DNA from: Stenotrophomonas sp. 57
GTDB taxonomy: Bacteria > Pseudomonadota > Gammaproteobacteria > Xanthomonadales > Xanthomonadaceae
Length of the DNA: 64,000 nucleotides
Assembly (NCBI RefSeq): GCF_030291075.1
Contig: NZ_CP127407.1
Location: forward strand, 186,001 to 250,000
Direction: 5' to 3'
Part shown: positions 56,752 to 64,000 of the stretch, piece by piece
Layout: each line of letters starts with the position of its first letter
How positions within the stretch are numbered: position 1 is the first letter of the stretch
Notes under the pieces: generated by a model
Told to the model about the DNA's origin: nothing
Databases searched by the model: none
Seen by the model: only the letters and a program-made list of their open reading frames with translations
Program-made: the position numbers and the translations under genes

Positions 56752-56821
56752 GAGCCGGCCGCTGGCCGGCTACTGTTGCCGGGGTCGGATCCCTTTTGCA
56801 CGGCAAAAGGAATCTGACCCC
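56752..56821. repeat. REP palindrome and GGGGTCGGATCC hairpin (third member)
   Basis: GAGCCGGCC/GGCCGGCTAC (56752-56772) is followed by the hairpin with arms 56781-56799 and 56803-56821. Its outer GGGGTCGGA arm is near-identical to that of the hairpins at 4071 and 41327. The arms contain mismatches (GGAT against AATC), unlike the perfect copies. Confidence 0.7.
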
Positions 56822-56860
56822 CAGCCCCGGCATGCTGCGCCGCACCAGCATCGACGCCTG

Positions 56861-56888
56861 TTGTCGCACGCGAAGCGCGTTCTATACT
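56861..56888 (+). promoter_or_regulatory. Sigma-70-like promoter for the cytochrome c5 gene
   Basis: TTGTCG (56861-56866), a 16-nt spacer and TATACT (56883-56888) lie 61 bp upstream of the GTG start. This is a good vegetative promoter match for a GC-rich genome. Confidence 0.6.
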
Positions 56889-56948
56889 CGGCCCATCACG
56901 CAGTCGCTCAGCCGTGGTCCAACGACTATCAGCCAGGGGTAACGAAGA

Positions 56949-57467
56949 GTGCGGAATTACGATCTGGAGTTCCTGAAACGCTTCTCCATGGTGATCGCGC
57001 TGCTGGCGACCATCACCCTCGGCCTGATCCTCCTTGCCGCCTACATCCACACCCGGATTCCGCCCGAGGTATCGCCGACCGCGGTCAAACGCACCGAACA
57101 GCGCATTTCGCCCACCGGCGCGGTGTACGCCGGCAGCACGGGCGCCGCCGCGCAGGCTGCGGCCAAGGCCGCCGCACTGGCCAAGGCCGCTTCCCAGGTC
57201 GCCTACGGCGGCACCAAGGACGGCAAGGTCATCTTCGACAACCTGTGTACTGCCTGCCACACCACGGGTGTGGGCATGGCACCAACGCTGGACCACGCGC
57301 ACTGGGACAAGCGCATCGCGCAGGGCAAGGACACCCTCTACAAGCACGCCATCGAGGGCTATACCGGCCCTGACGGCGGCATCATGCCGCCCAAGGGCGG
57401 CAACCCGGCGCTGACCGAAGAGCAGATCCACGCCACCGTGGACTGGATGCTGGGCAACCTGAAGTAG
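56949..57467 (+). CDS. Membrane-anchored cytochrome c5-family protein
   Basis: This 172-residue protein has an N-terminal membrane anchor (about 13-33; [20 protein letters not shown]), an Ala/Lys-rich linker and a C-terminal c5-type domain. That domain has the heme site CTACH (about 101-105) and axial Met in GGIMPPKGG. It is a periplasmic electron carrier of the inner membrane. It starts at GTG 56949 behind AGGGG. The partner oxidase is not in the window. The stop TAG is 3 bp from a GTAG palindrome. Confidence 0.9.
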   Translation: MRNYDLEFLKRFSMVIALLATITLGLILLAAYIHTRIPPEVSPTAVKRTEQRISPTGAVYAGSTGAAAQAAAKAAALAKAASQVAYGGTKDGKVIFDNLCTACHTTGVGMAPTLDHAHWDKRIAQGKDTLYKHAIEGYTGPDGGIMPPKGGNPALTEEQIHATVDWMLGNLK

Positions 57468-57469
57468 AG

Positions 57470-57496
57470 GTAGTGCCGGCCAGCGGCCGGCACTAC
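57470..57496. repeat. Perfect GTAG palindrome (27 bp)
   Basis: GTAGTGCCGGC-CAGCG-GCCGGCACTAC has 11-bp arms with a GTAG end on each strand. It follows the cytochrome c5 stop by 2 bp and could serve as terminator. Confidence 0.85.
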
Positions 57497-57602
57497 CCGG
57501 CTTTGCCCACCAAGGCCTGATCGCTCATATGCCCCCGCCAGCAAGCGGGATTTCGCATTTCAGGGTTAGTCTGTGCGGCCTCTTCCCTGGAATTGCCTGT
57601 CG

Positions 57603-59048
57603 ATGCGCCGCCGTTCCCTTGCCCTTGCCTTGTCCCTGCTGCTGCCGGCCAGCGCCTTCGCCCAGGCCCAGCCGCAGGCCGCACCGGCCCCGGCAGCGCC
57701 TGCCGCGCGCACCGGCGCCACCGTGGTGCTGACCGCCGCACCGGCCGACTGGCGCGCATTGGACGGCCAGCGCGTGCGTATCGCCGCACCGCTTACCCTC
57801 GCCGGTACCGATGGCCTGGAGCGTTTCGGCCAGCTCACCGTGGCCTTCGATGGCCGCCTCTGGCAGCCCACCGAAGTGGCCGCGCCGGGCACTGCCGGCT
57901 ACGAGCAGGTGATGGCCGACAACCAGCGTCGCCGCCTGGTGCTGGACGACGGCAGCGATGCCCGTGACCCGGCCAGCGTGCCGTACCTGCCGGGCACCCC
58001 GGTGCTGCGCACCGGCATGCAGCTGCGCAACGTGGAGGGTGTGGTGCACGTGGACGCGCAGGGGCGCCCGCGCCTGCAGGTCGAAGGTGTGCTGAAGCTG
58101 CCGGAGCTGAAGCGCCCGGCGGTGCCGACGGTGCCGGGCAGCCTGCACGTGGCCGCCTTCAACCTGGAGAACTTCTTCAACGGCGACGGCCAGGGCGGTG
58201 GCTTCCCGACCCTGCGTGGTGCGCGCACCCTGGACGAGCACAAGGCCCAGGTGGCCAAGCTGGTCACCACGATCAACGCGCTGGGCGCCGACGTCGCCGC
58301 GCTGATGGAGCTGGAAAACGATGGCTACGGCCCGCAGTCGGCCATCGCCGAGCTGGTCGATGCGCTCAATCGCGACCGTGGTGCGCAGGGCGACTGGCGC
58401 TTCGTCGATGCCGGCAACGGCCCCGGCGAGAATCCGATCCGGGTCGGCATCATCTACCGCAGCAGCCGCCTGCAGCCGCTGGGCACGCCAGCAACGCTGA
58501 CCGGCGGCCCGTTCGTCGAGCACAGCCGCGTGCCGCTGGCGCAGGCCTTCCAGGGCAAGCAGGGCGCGCCGTTCGTGGTGGTGGCCAACCACTTCAAGTC
58601 GAAGGGCTGCCGCGACGCGGCCGGTGCCGACGCCGACCACAACGACAACCAGGGCTGCTGGAATGCCACCCGCGTGACCTCGGCGCAGCAGCTGCATGCC
58701 TGGCTGCAGACCGACCCCACCGACACCGGTGCAAAGGACGCGGTGCTGCTGGGTGATTTCAACGCCTACGCGATGGAAGACCCGATCCGCGCCCTGCATG
58801 ACCTGGGCTGGCAGGACGCGTTCAAGGTCGCCAAGGTCGAGCATCCCTACAGCTACGTCTACAACGGCTACACCGGCCGCCTTGACCACGCGCTGCTGAG
58901 CCCGGGCATGGCCAAGCGCCTGCGCGGTGCCGCCGAGTGGCACAGCAACGCCGACGAGCAGGACGCCAGCGGCTACCAGGGCCGCAACGTGCAGGGCCCG
59001 TGGCGCAGTTCCGACCACGACCCGCTGCTGCTGGGCTTCGACAAATAA
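57603..59048 (+). CDS. Secreted endonuclease/exonuclease/phosphatase-family nuclease
   Basis: This 481-residue protein has a signal peptide (MRRRSLALALSLLLPASAFA), an N-terminal OB-like region (about 45-180) and a C-terminal EEP nuclease domain. The domain carries AAFNLENFF, LMELENDGYG, VVANHFKSKGC, LLGDFNAY and SSDHDPLLLGF, which include the metal-binding Glu, Asp/Asn and the catalytic His. This matches extracellular nucleases of the NucH/ExeM type. A putative disulfide pair flanks NHFKSKGC..NQGCW. ATG 57603 was chosen for the signal peptide. Confidence 0.9.
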   Translation: MRRRSLALALSLLLPASAFAQAQPQAAPAPAAPAARTGATVVLTAAPADWRALDGQRVRIAAPLTLAGTDGLERFGQLTVAFDGRLWQPTEVAAPGTAGYEQVMADNQRRRLVLDDGSDARDPASVPYLPGTPVLRTGMQLRNVEGVVHVDAQGRPRLQVEGVLKLPELKRPAVPTVPGSLHVAAFNLENFFNGDGQGGGFPTLRGARTLDEHKAQVAKLVTTINALGADVAALMELENDGYGPQSAIAELVDALNRDRGAQGDWRFVDAGNGPGENPIRVGIIYRSSRLQPLGTPATLTGGPFVEHSRVPLAQAFQGKQGAPFVVVANHFKSKGCRDAAGADADHNDNQGCWNATRVTSAQQLHAWLQTDPTDTGAKDAVLLGDFNAYAMEDPIRALHDLGWQDAFKVAKVEHPYSYVYNGYTGRLDHALLSPGMAKRLRGAAEWHSNADEQDASGYQGRNVQGPWRSSDHDPLLLGFDK

Positions 59049-59366
59049 CCCACCGGCTGGGCATCCGCTTGGGTGTGGCGCACACATGGGGCGCCACTGA
59101 TCCTGCTGTTGCTTTTGATCTTCCAGTCCGCCTTCAAGCGAGCCGAGCATCGCAGGTGAATCAGGGGCGAAGAGGCGCCGATGTCTGAGCGTAGCGAGTT
59201 CGGCGCCGCCCCCTGATTCACCGAGAAGCGCAGGGTACCGGTGCACAGCACCGGCTCGCGATTGGCGGAGCGTTTCTTTGGTTACTTTCTTTGCGCGCAA
59301 AGAAAGTGACACCTCTCCGGAGTTGCGGAAACAATTTGCCAGGGATGGCCCGGCACCACCGATACC
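59049..59366. repeat. Dispersed intergenic repeat with nested palindromes
   Basis: This 318-bp region has no gene. It contains GCTGTTGCTTTTGATCTTCC (59105-59124) and a perfect 13-bp inverted repeat GGTGAATCAGGGG/CCCCTGATTCACC (59155-59167 and 59210-59222) enclosing GGCGCCGA/TCGGCGCC. A 24-bp perfect palindrome ACTTTCTTTGCG/CGCAAAGAAAGT lies at 59284-59307. Such blocks recur in xanthomonad and pseudomonad intergenic DNA as I know it. They may also end transcription from the convergent flanks. Confidence 0.65.
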
Positions 59367-60224
59367 TCACCCCCAGGCGATCAACCCGATCGCCAGCACC
59401 GCCAGCGCCAGGCCGGCGCGGTTCCACTTCGTGGTCGCCTCGCCGAAGGCGAACACGCCCACCAGCGCACCCAGCACCACCACGCCGATGTTCATGCCGG
59501 CAAACACGGTCGCTGGGCTGTCCGGCATCGACTGGTGCGCATGCACGTAGAAGAGAATGTTGCCGCCGTTGAGCAGGCCCAGCAGCGCACCGGCGCCGAG
59601 ATTGCGCCAGGCCAGCCGGGTGCGGCCGCTGGCGTGCCGCCACAGCTGCAGCGCCAGCATCAGCACGAACGCCACGCTGAAGCTGGCCAGCACCGCCGCC
59701 ATCGACGGGGTGCCGGACAGCGCCACCTGCTTGAGCAGCACGTCCACCACCGCGAACCCGCCCCACACGCCCAGCAGCCAGCCCCAGCCAGCGGGTGAGG
59801 ACGCCAACGCCGGGCCTCGAGGGCGCAGGCTGATGGCCACCATTGCCAGCAGGCCCAGGCCGAGACCGGCCAGCTTCCACGGCGTGGCGGTCTGGCCGAA
59901 GAACAGGAAGGCCGCGGTCAGTGACAACAGCAGCGACAGGCGCTGTGCCACATCGCTGCGGACGATGCCGGCCACCGCCACTGCGCGGCCCAGCACCAGG
60001 AAGATCGAGGGCAGCATCACCGCCAGCGCCAGCAATGACAGCCACGGCGCATGCGGCGCGCGCAGTGCATCCAGCGGTGGCTGCAGCACCACCGCCGTCA
60101 TTGTCGCGGCCACCAGGTAGTTCCAGGTGACCATCTGCGCGACATCCAACCGGCGGCGGTTGACCACCTTCAACAACACCGAAACCAGCACACTGCAGAT
60201 CACGGCCAAGGACAGGTAGAGCAT
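59367..60224 (-). CDS. DMT-superfamily (EamA-like) transporter
   Basis: This 285-residue protein has ten predicted membrane helices in two related halves (first half from MLYLSLAVICSVLVSVLLK, second from SPAGWGWLLGVWGGFAVVDV). This is the layout of EamA/DMT exporters. It is divergent from the alpha/beta-hydrolase gene, 43 bp away. No ribosome-binding site is obvious before ATG 60224. The substrate is unknown. Confidence 0.82.
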   Translation of the reverse strand: MLYLSLAVICSVLVSVLLKVVNRRRLDVAQMVTWNYLVAATMTAVVLQPPLDALRAPHAPWLSLLALAVMLPSIFLVLGRAVAVAGIVRSDVAQRLSLLLSLTAAFLFFGQTATPWKLAGLGLGLLAMVAISLRPRGPALASSPAGWGWLLGVWGGFAVVDVLLKQVALSGTPSMAAVLASFSVAFVLMLALQLWRHASGRTRLAWRNLGAGALLGLLNGGNILFYVHAHQSMPDSPATVFAGMNIGVVVLGALVGVFAFGEATTKWNRAGLALAVLAIGLIAWG

Positions 60225-60255
60225 CGGGCGGGCACAGGGCAGGGGCGGGGGACGG

Positions 60256-60268
60256 TATCATGGTGCCA
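60256..60268 (+). promoter_or_regulatory. -10 element at the alpha/beta-hydrolase start codon
   Basis: TATCAT (60256-60261), then exactly 6 nt, then ATG 60268 repeats the geometry seen at ubiJ, truC, arfB and the TetR gene. A leaderless mRNA is predicted. Confidence 0.45.
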
Positions 60269-60939
60269 TGCACAAGCCCTCGTTCCCCGTCGCCCCCGGC
60301 GAAACCGCCTGCCTCGAACTGGATGGCCCGGCCGGCCCGCTGGAAGTGGTCGTCGACCTGCCCAAGGCCGATGTGCCGGTGCAGCCGATCGTGGCCATCA
60401 TCTGCCACCCGTTGTCCACCGAAGGCGGCACCCTGCACAACAAGGTGGTCACCATGACCGCCACCACCCTGCGCGAACTGGGCATCGCCACGGTGCGCTT
60501 CAACTTCCGCAGCGTCGGTGGTTCGGCCGGTCAGTTCGACCATGGCGTGGGCGAGCAGGATGATCTGAAGGCCGTCGCCGCCTGGGTGCAGAGCCAGCGC
60601 CCCGACGACCGCCTGTGGCTGGCCGGTTTCAGTTTTGGTTCGTTCGTTTCGTTGAAGGCCGCTGCCGCGCTGCAGCCCGAAGCGCTGATCTCGATCGCGC
60701 CGCCGGCCGGCCGCTGGGATTTCGATGGCATCGCACCGCCGGCGCGCTGGCTGGTGATCCAGGGCGAGCAGGACGAGATCGTCGACCCGCAGGCGGTCTA
60801 TCAGTGGCTGGACACGCTGGATGTCCCGCATGAGCTGGTGCGCATGCCCGAGACCAGCCATTTCTTCCACCGCAAGCTGATCGACCTGCGCGGCGCGCTG
60901 ACCCACGGCGTCAAGCACTGGCTGGGTGCGGCGGCATGA
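60268..60939 (+). CDS. COG2945-type alpha/beta hydrolase
   Basis: This 223-residue protein has the opening block PIVAIICHPLSTEGGTLHNK, the nucleophile elbow GFSFGSF (Ser about 121) and the C-terminal acid and His regions QGEQDEIVD and MPETSHFFH. This small hydrolase family has no settled substrate. Its stop overlaps zapE by ATGA, so the two are translationally coupled. Confidence 0.85.
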   Translation: MHKPSFPVAPGETACLELDGPAGPLEVVVDLPKADVPVQPIVAIICHPLSTEGGTLHNKVVTMTATTLRELGIATVRFNFRSVGGSAGQFDHGVGEQDDLKAVAAWVQSQRPDDRLWLAGFSFGSFVSLKAAAALQPEALISIAPPAGRWDFDGIAPPARWLVIQGEQDEIVDPQAVYQWLDTLDVPHELVRMPETSHFFHRKLIDLRGALTHGVKHWLGAAA

Positions 60940-62036
60940 GCGAGCAGGCGTTGACCCCGTCGCAGCGGTACGCGGAAGGGGTCGCCCGCGGCGACTGGCA
61001 GAACGACCCGGCCCAGCATGCGGCGCTGGCCGAGCTGGACCGCATCCACCTGGGCCTGCTGGACAGCGCCGAGGACGGTTGGCTGGACCGCCTGTCCTCG
61101 TTCTGGAAGAAGCCCGAGCCGGTGAAGGGCCTGTACTTCTGGGGCGGCGTCGGCCGCGGCAAGACCTTCCTGGTCGACCTGTTCTATGACGGCCTGCCGA
61201 TCAAGCAGAAGTACCGCACGCACTTCCACCGCTTCATGCGCAGCGTGCACGAGCGCCTGCGCGAGCACCAGGGACAGAGCGACCCACTGGCGAAGATCGC
61301 CCAGGAATGGCGCAGCAACCTGCGCGTGCTGGTGCTGGATGAGTTCTTCGTCACCGACATTGGTGATGCGATGCTGCTGGCGCGGTTGCTGGAGCGCCTG
61401 TTCGCCGAGGGCGTGACCCTGGTCACCACCTCCAACACGGCGGTGGAGAACCTGTACCTCAACGGGCTGCAGCGCGAGAGCTTCCTGCCGGCCATCGGCC
61501 TGCTGCAGCGCTTCTGCGTCGAGCTGTATGCCGAAGGCACCGAGGATTACCGCATGCGCGCACTGACCCGCTCGCCGGTATACCGCGCGCCGTTGGCCGC
61601 CGACAGCGACGACTGGCTGGCCACGCGCTGGAACGAACTGAGTGGCGGCCAACCGGCCAAGGCCGGCAACATCGAGATCGAGGGCCGCAAGATCCCGGTC
61701 CGCGGCCGCGGCAAGAGCATCGCCTGGTTCGATTTCGCCGCCCTGTGCGAAGGCCCGCGCGGCCCGTCGGATTACATCGAGATCGCGCACGAGTTCAACA
61801 CGGTGCTGCTGGGCGGCATTCCCGCCTTCGACCGCGTGAACGAAGATGCCGCGCGCCGCTTCGTCAACCTGATCGACGAGCTGTACGACCGCCACGTCAA
61901 CCTGGTGTGCACCGCCAGCACCTCGCCGATCGAGCTGTATACCGGCCAGCGCCTGCAGGGTGCGTTCGAGCGCACCGCCTCGCGCCTGATTGAAATGCAG
62001 AGCGCCGAATACCTGGGCACCCCGCACCGGGCGTAA
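60936..62036 (+). CDS. zapE: ZapE (AFG1-like) cell-division ATPase
   Basis: This 366-residue P-loop ATPase has Walker A GGVGRGKT (about 70-77), Walker B VLVLDEFFVTD, and the AFG1 features FHRFMRSVHERL and TTSNTAVENLY. ZapE is linked to Z-ring function under stress. ATG 60936 overlaps the upstream hydrolase gene. It is followed by a SMAG inverted dimer and a convergent gene. Confidence 0.93.
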   Translation: MSEQALTPSQRYAEGVARGDWQNDPAQHAALAELDRIHLGLLDSAEDGWLDRLSSFWKKPEPVKGLYFWGGVGRGKTFLVDLFYDGLPIKQKYRTHFHRFMRSVHERLREHQGQSDPLAKIAQEWRSNLRVLVLDEFFVTDIGDAMLLARLLERLFAEGVTLVTTSNTAVENLYLNGLQRESFLPAIGLLQRFCVELYAEGTEDYRMRALTRSPVYRAPLAADSDDWLATRWNELSGGQPAKAGNIEIEGRKIPVRGRGKSIAWFDFAALCEGPRGPSDYIEIAHEFNTVLLGGIPAFDRVNEDAARRFVNLIDELYDRHVNLVCTASTSPIELYTGQRLQGAFERTASRLIEMQSAEYLGTPHRA

Positions 62037-62051
62037 GGGATTCCGCCGTTT

Positions 62052-62124
62052 GTAGAGCCGAGCCCACGCTCGGCTGCTTTTGCATGATGTGCCGAAAAGC
62101 AGCCAAGCATGGGCTCGGCTCTAC
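62052..62124. repeat. SMAG inverted dimer
   Basis: The plus copy GTAGAGCCGAGCCCACGCTC (62052-62075) and a minus copy ending GGGCTCGGCTCTAC (62101-62124) lie between convergent zapE and the DUF2884 gene. Confidence 0.85.
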
Positions 62125-62139
62125 AACAGCGCCGCGTGG

Positions 62140-62976
62140 TTATCGGGAGGGCGCCAAGGCGTCGTCACGCGGCCGCTCATCCGGCCCGGCCGACACATGC
62201 AGGCCCGAGCCGGTGCCGTGCTCCACCCGCACGCTCTCACCGCGCTCCAGCAGCCGCAGCGGCTGGCCCTGGTGCCGCACTTCCAGCGCATCGTGTGCCT
62301 CTGCCAGTGACCGCACCAGCGGGCATAGCGCCATCGCCTTGGCCTCCAGCTGCTGGCTGCGCGCTTCCATGCGGCGATCAACCTCGGCATCGAGGCGGTC
62401 GGCGCGGCGCTCCATGGCCCCGGCGCGGCCGGTGAACACCTGCCACAGCACGCTGCGGGTCATCGACGTGGCCATCGTCTCGGCCATCTGCTCGATATGC
62501 GCGTCGAAGCCATCGCCGAAGCTGTCCTGTTCCCAGTAGCCACGGCCGAGGCTGGCGTCGATCCAGTCCTGCATCTCGCCGCGCATCGCCCGCATCTGGC
62601 GGTTGCGGGACTTGCCAGTGATGGCTTCGAAGGCGGCGTCCAGCGCATCGAAGGTGACCCCGGAGACCTCATGGGCCAGCGCGGTGGCGGCGGGCATCAG
62701 CTGGCGGGCGCCCGCCTCCATCTGCCGAAGGCGGGCGGCGTCGGCGGCGCTGACCGGCACCATGGTGCCGTCCAGGCTCAGCTCGCCATCGTGGAACACC
62801 ACTTCATGCGGCGCCTGCGGGCCATGCCGCAGCCAGATGCCGCCGCTGTCCACCAGCACGTCGTAGTCGGTATGGATGCCGCACTGGTCCGAACGCAGGT
62901 CCGGCCCCTCGGCGGCCAGCGACGGGGGGATGAACAGGGCAGGCAGCAGGGCCAGGGCGGGCAGGCGCAGGCGCAT
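62140..62976 (-). CDS. Exported DUF2884 (YggN-like) protein
   Basis: This 278-residue protein has a signal peptide (LPALALLPALFIPPSLA), a beta-rich N-terminal region (CGIHTDYDVLVDSGGIWL) and a long helical middle. That is the DUF2884/YggN pattern. One Cys pair (C32 and that in LCPLVRSLAE) may form a disulfide. GGAGAAGGA precedes ATG 62976. It is predicted periplasmic; the function is unknown. Confidence 0.82.
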   Translation of the reverse strand: MRLRLPALALLPALFIPPSLAAEGPDLRSDQCGIHTDYDVLVDSGGIWLRHGPQAPHEVVFHDGELSLDGTMVPVSAADAARLRQMEAGARQLMPAATALAHEVSGVTFDALDAAFEAITGKSRNRQMRAMRGEMQDWIDASLGRGYWEQDSFGDGFDAHIEQMAETMATSMTRSVLWQVFTGRAGAMERRADRLDAEVDRRMEARSQQLEAKAMALCPLVRSLAEAHDALEVRHQGQPLRLLERGESVRVEHGTGSGLHVSAGPDERPRDDALAPSR

Positions 62977-63505
62977 CGGAACATCCTTCTCCGGAACCGG
63001 ACGACCAGCATCGGCTGCCCGCGCGCGGGCGTCACCGGCCGGAAGTCACCCGTCCACCGGATTCCCACCGGCTGCCCACCACCTATCCACAGGGTTGTCC
63101 CTAGCCAGCTTCATCACTGTCATGTGAAGCTGTCATTGTTCCGTTTCCGCGGTGCGTTGTGCCACCGCAATGACGCCTTTCGGGCTTGACTGCGCAGCCC
63201 GTTCCGGCAGGTCTGAAGCGTCTGATCAGGGCGCCGATGGCACGATCCTTGCGGCGCAAGGGATTGCCGAATTTCACTACATTTGGCGTTGACGGACCCC
63301 ATTACCCCCACTATCTTGTGGCCGTCGGTCGCAGCAACCCCAAGTCTGGGGGTGGCAGCAGCATCGATCCGCGATCGTCAACGGCAGTGGCAGGCGCAGG
63401 GTCTCATTCCCTGCGACGCCGTCCTGCCATCCTGGGCCGTCATGTCCCGGGCCGCGTCACCCCGATGCATCGAGCACCCCCAATCACGCCAAGAGGACAT
63501 ACGCC
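62977..63505. promoter_or_regulatory. nrdA upstream region with promoter and long leader
   Basis: This 529-bp region has no supported gene. CTATCCACA (63083-63091) is a one-mismatch DnaA box. TTGACG (63289-63294), a 17-nt spacer and TATCTT (63312-63317) form a likely sigma-70 promoter. Two imperfect NrdR-box-like sequences, CACTACATTTGGCG (63275-63288) and CACTATCTTGTGGC (63309-63322), overlap it. The leader of about 180 nt has hairpins such as CGCAGGG/CCCTGCG (63395-63415). Confidence 0.5.
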
Positions 63506-64000
63506 GTGAGCACCGAATCCAGCGCCACCATCGAGAAGGAAAGCGAGTTCCTGTTGACGTCGCCGCCGACGGCCAACGCGATGAGTGTGACCAAGCGCAA
63601 CGGGACCACCGAGCTGGTGGACCTGAACAAGATCGTGCGCGCGGTGCAGCGTTCCTCCGAAGGCCTGCACGCCGTTGATCCGATGCGCGTGGCCACCCGC
63701 ACCATTTCCGGCCTGTACAACGGCGCCACCACCCGCGAGCTGGACGAACTGTCCATCCGCACCGCCGCCCTGCTGATCGGTGAAGAGCCGGAGTACGGTC
63801 GCCTTGCTGCGCGCCTGCTGGCCAACTACATCGCCAAGGAAGTGTCCGGCCAGGAAATCTACGCCTTCTCGCAGTCGGTCAGCCGTGGCCATGAAGTCGG
63901 CCTGATCAACGACCGCCTGCTGAACTTCGTGCAGACCAATGCACGCAAGCTCAACGACGCCATCGACGGCGCGCTGGACCTGAACTTCGATTACTTCGGC
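63506..64000 (+). CDS. nrdA: Ribonucleoside-diphosphate reductase large subunit, N-terminal part
   Basis: The gene runs off the right edge; 165 codons are visible. GTG 63506 follows AGAGGA by 9 nt. An ATP-cone-like start (SVTKRNGTTELVDLNKI, VQRSSEGLHAVDPMRVA) leads into the region DELSIRTAALLIGEEPEYGR and LLANYIAKEVSG, as in class Ia NrdA. The catalytic barrel lies outside the window. The promoter region upstream carries DnaA- and NrdR-like sites expected for an nrd operon. Confidence 0.92.
   Translation, partial: MSTESSATIEKESEFLLTSPPTANAMSVTKRNGTTELVDLNKIVRAVQRSSEGLHAVDPMRVATRTISGLYNGATTRELDELSIRTAALLIGEEPEYGRLAARLLANYIAKEVSGQEIYAFSQSVSRGHEVGLINDRLLNFVQTNARKLNDAIDGALDLNFDYFG

Noticed and set aside
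63324..63505. Possible cobalamin riboswitch in the nrdA leader
   Set aside because: The B12-box consensus and its core pairing are not present. The hairpins seen are generic.
63283..63678. 131-codon plus frame before nrdA
   Set aside because: It overlaps the nrdA promoter, leader and start in a different frame, with no motif. The nrdA N-terminus explains the coding signal.

Overview
The window is high-GC chromosomal DNA from a gammaproteobacterium of the Xanthomonadaceae, almost certainly Stenotrophomonas (S. maltophilia group). The evidence is gene content (oleABCD olefin cluster, a xanthomonad cGMP/c-di-GMP gene pair, XVIPCD-type effector) and many short intergenic palindromes headed by GTAG with a GAGCCGAGC-type stem. 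These match the SMAG repeats described for S. maltophilia. No rRNA, tRNA, CRISPR array, transposase or prophage was seen, so this is core and lightly accessory chromosome.

Layout. 1-5.3 kb: end of a Dyp-type peroxidase, a small TonB-C-like protein, then a TPP-riboswitch-controlled TonB-dependent receptor plus PnuC-type permease (predicted thiamine uptake) and an APH-fold kinase. 5.4-9.1 kb: a glycine-zipper protein, a modular peptidoglycan hydrolase with a C-terminal XVIPCD-like domain (predicted antibacterial type IV secretion effector), and a lipoprotein placed like its immunity partner. 9.3-13.6 kb: a NarL-type regulator divergent from a BvgS/EvgS-type hybrid kinase. 13.6-18.3 kb: cytochrome c lipoprotein, ETF-ubiquinone oxidoreductase, glutaryl-CoA dehydrogenase, TrmL and an unrecognised exported protein with four VRP repeats. 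18.7-27.4 kb: M16 protease, DUF4156 lipoprotein and oleA-oleB-(ykgJ-like, antisense)-oleC-oleD. 27.5-38.9 kb: DUF1328, Ddl, ubiJ-ubiB, O-methyltransferase, truC, DUF2059, arfB, acyltransferase, M3 peptidase, two tandem dehydroquinase-fold proteins lacking the usual active site, and a signal peptidase I. 39-45.5 kb: MFS transporter, two LysR regulators and the glyoxylate shunt (aceB, aceA). 45.9-51.1 kb: cNMP-binding GGDEF protein plus class III cyclase, then a divergent pair of a RiPP-precursor-like peptide and a SagB-like dehydrogenase. 51.2-56.7 kb: leucine/isovalerate catabolism (liuA-liuB-liuD) with a divergent TetR regulator. 56.9-64 kb: cytochrome c5-like protein, secreted nuclease, DMT transporter, alpha/beta hydrolase, zapE, DUF2884 protein and the start of nrdA.

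How the genes fit together. IVD (liuA) and GCDH both pass electrons through ETF to ETF-QO and so to ubiquinone, and ubiJ-ubiB serve ubiquinone synthesis. Acetyl-CoA from leucine and lysine breakdown can enter the glyoxylate shunt. The items most worth follow-up are the predicted RiPP pair (49.5-51.1 kb), the predicted effector/immunity pair (6.0-9.1 kb), the tandem dehydroquinase-like pseudoenzymes (37.2-38.0 kb), the VRP-repeat protein (17.8-18.3 kb), and a set of genes whose -10 box lies exactly 6 nt from the start codon (predicted leaderless mRNAs). All functional calls come from reading the sequence; no searches were run.
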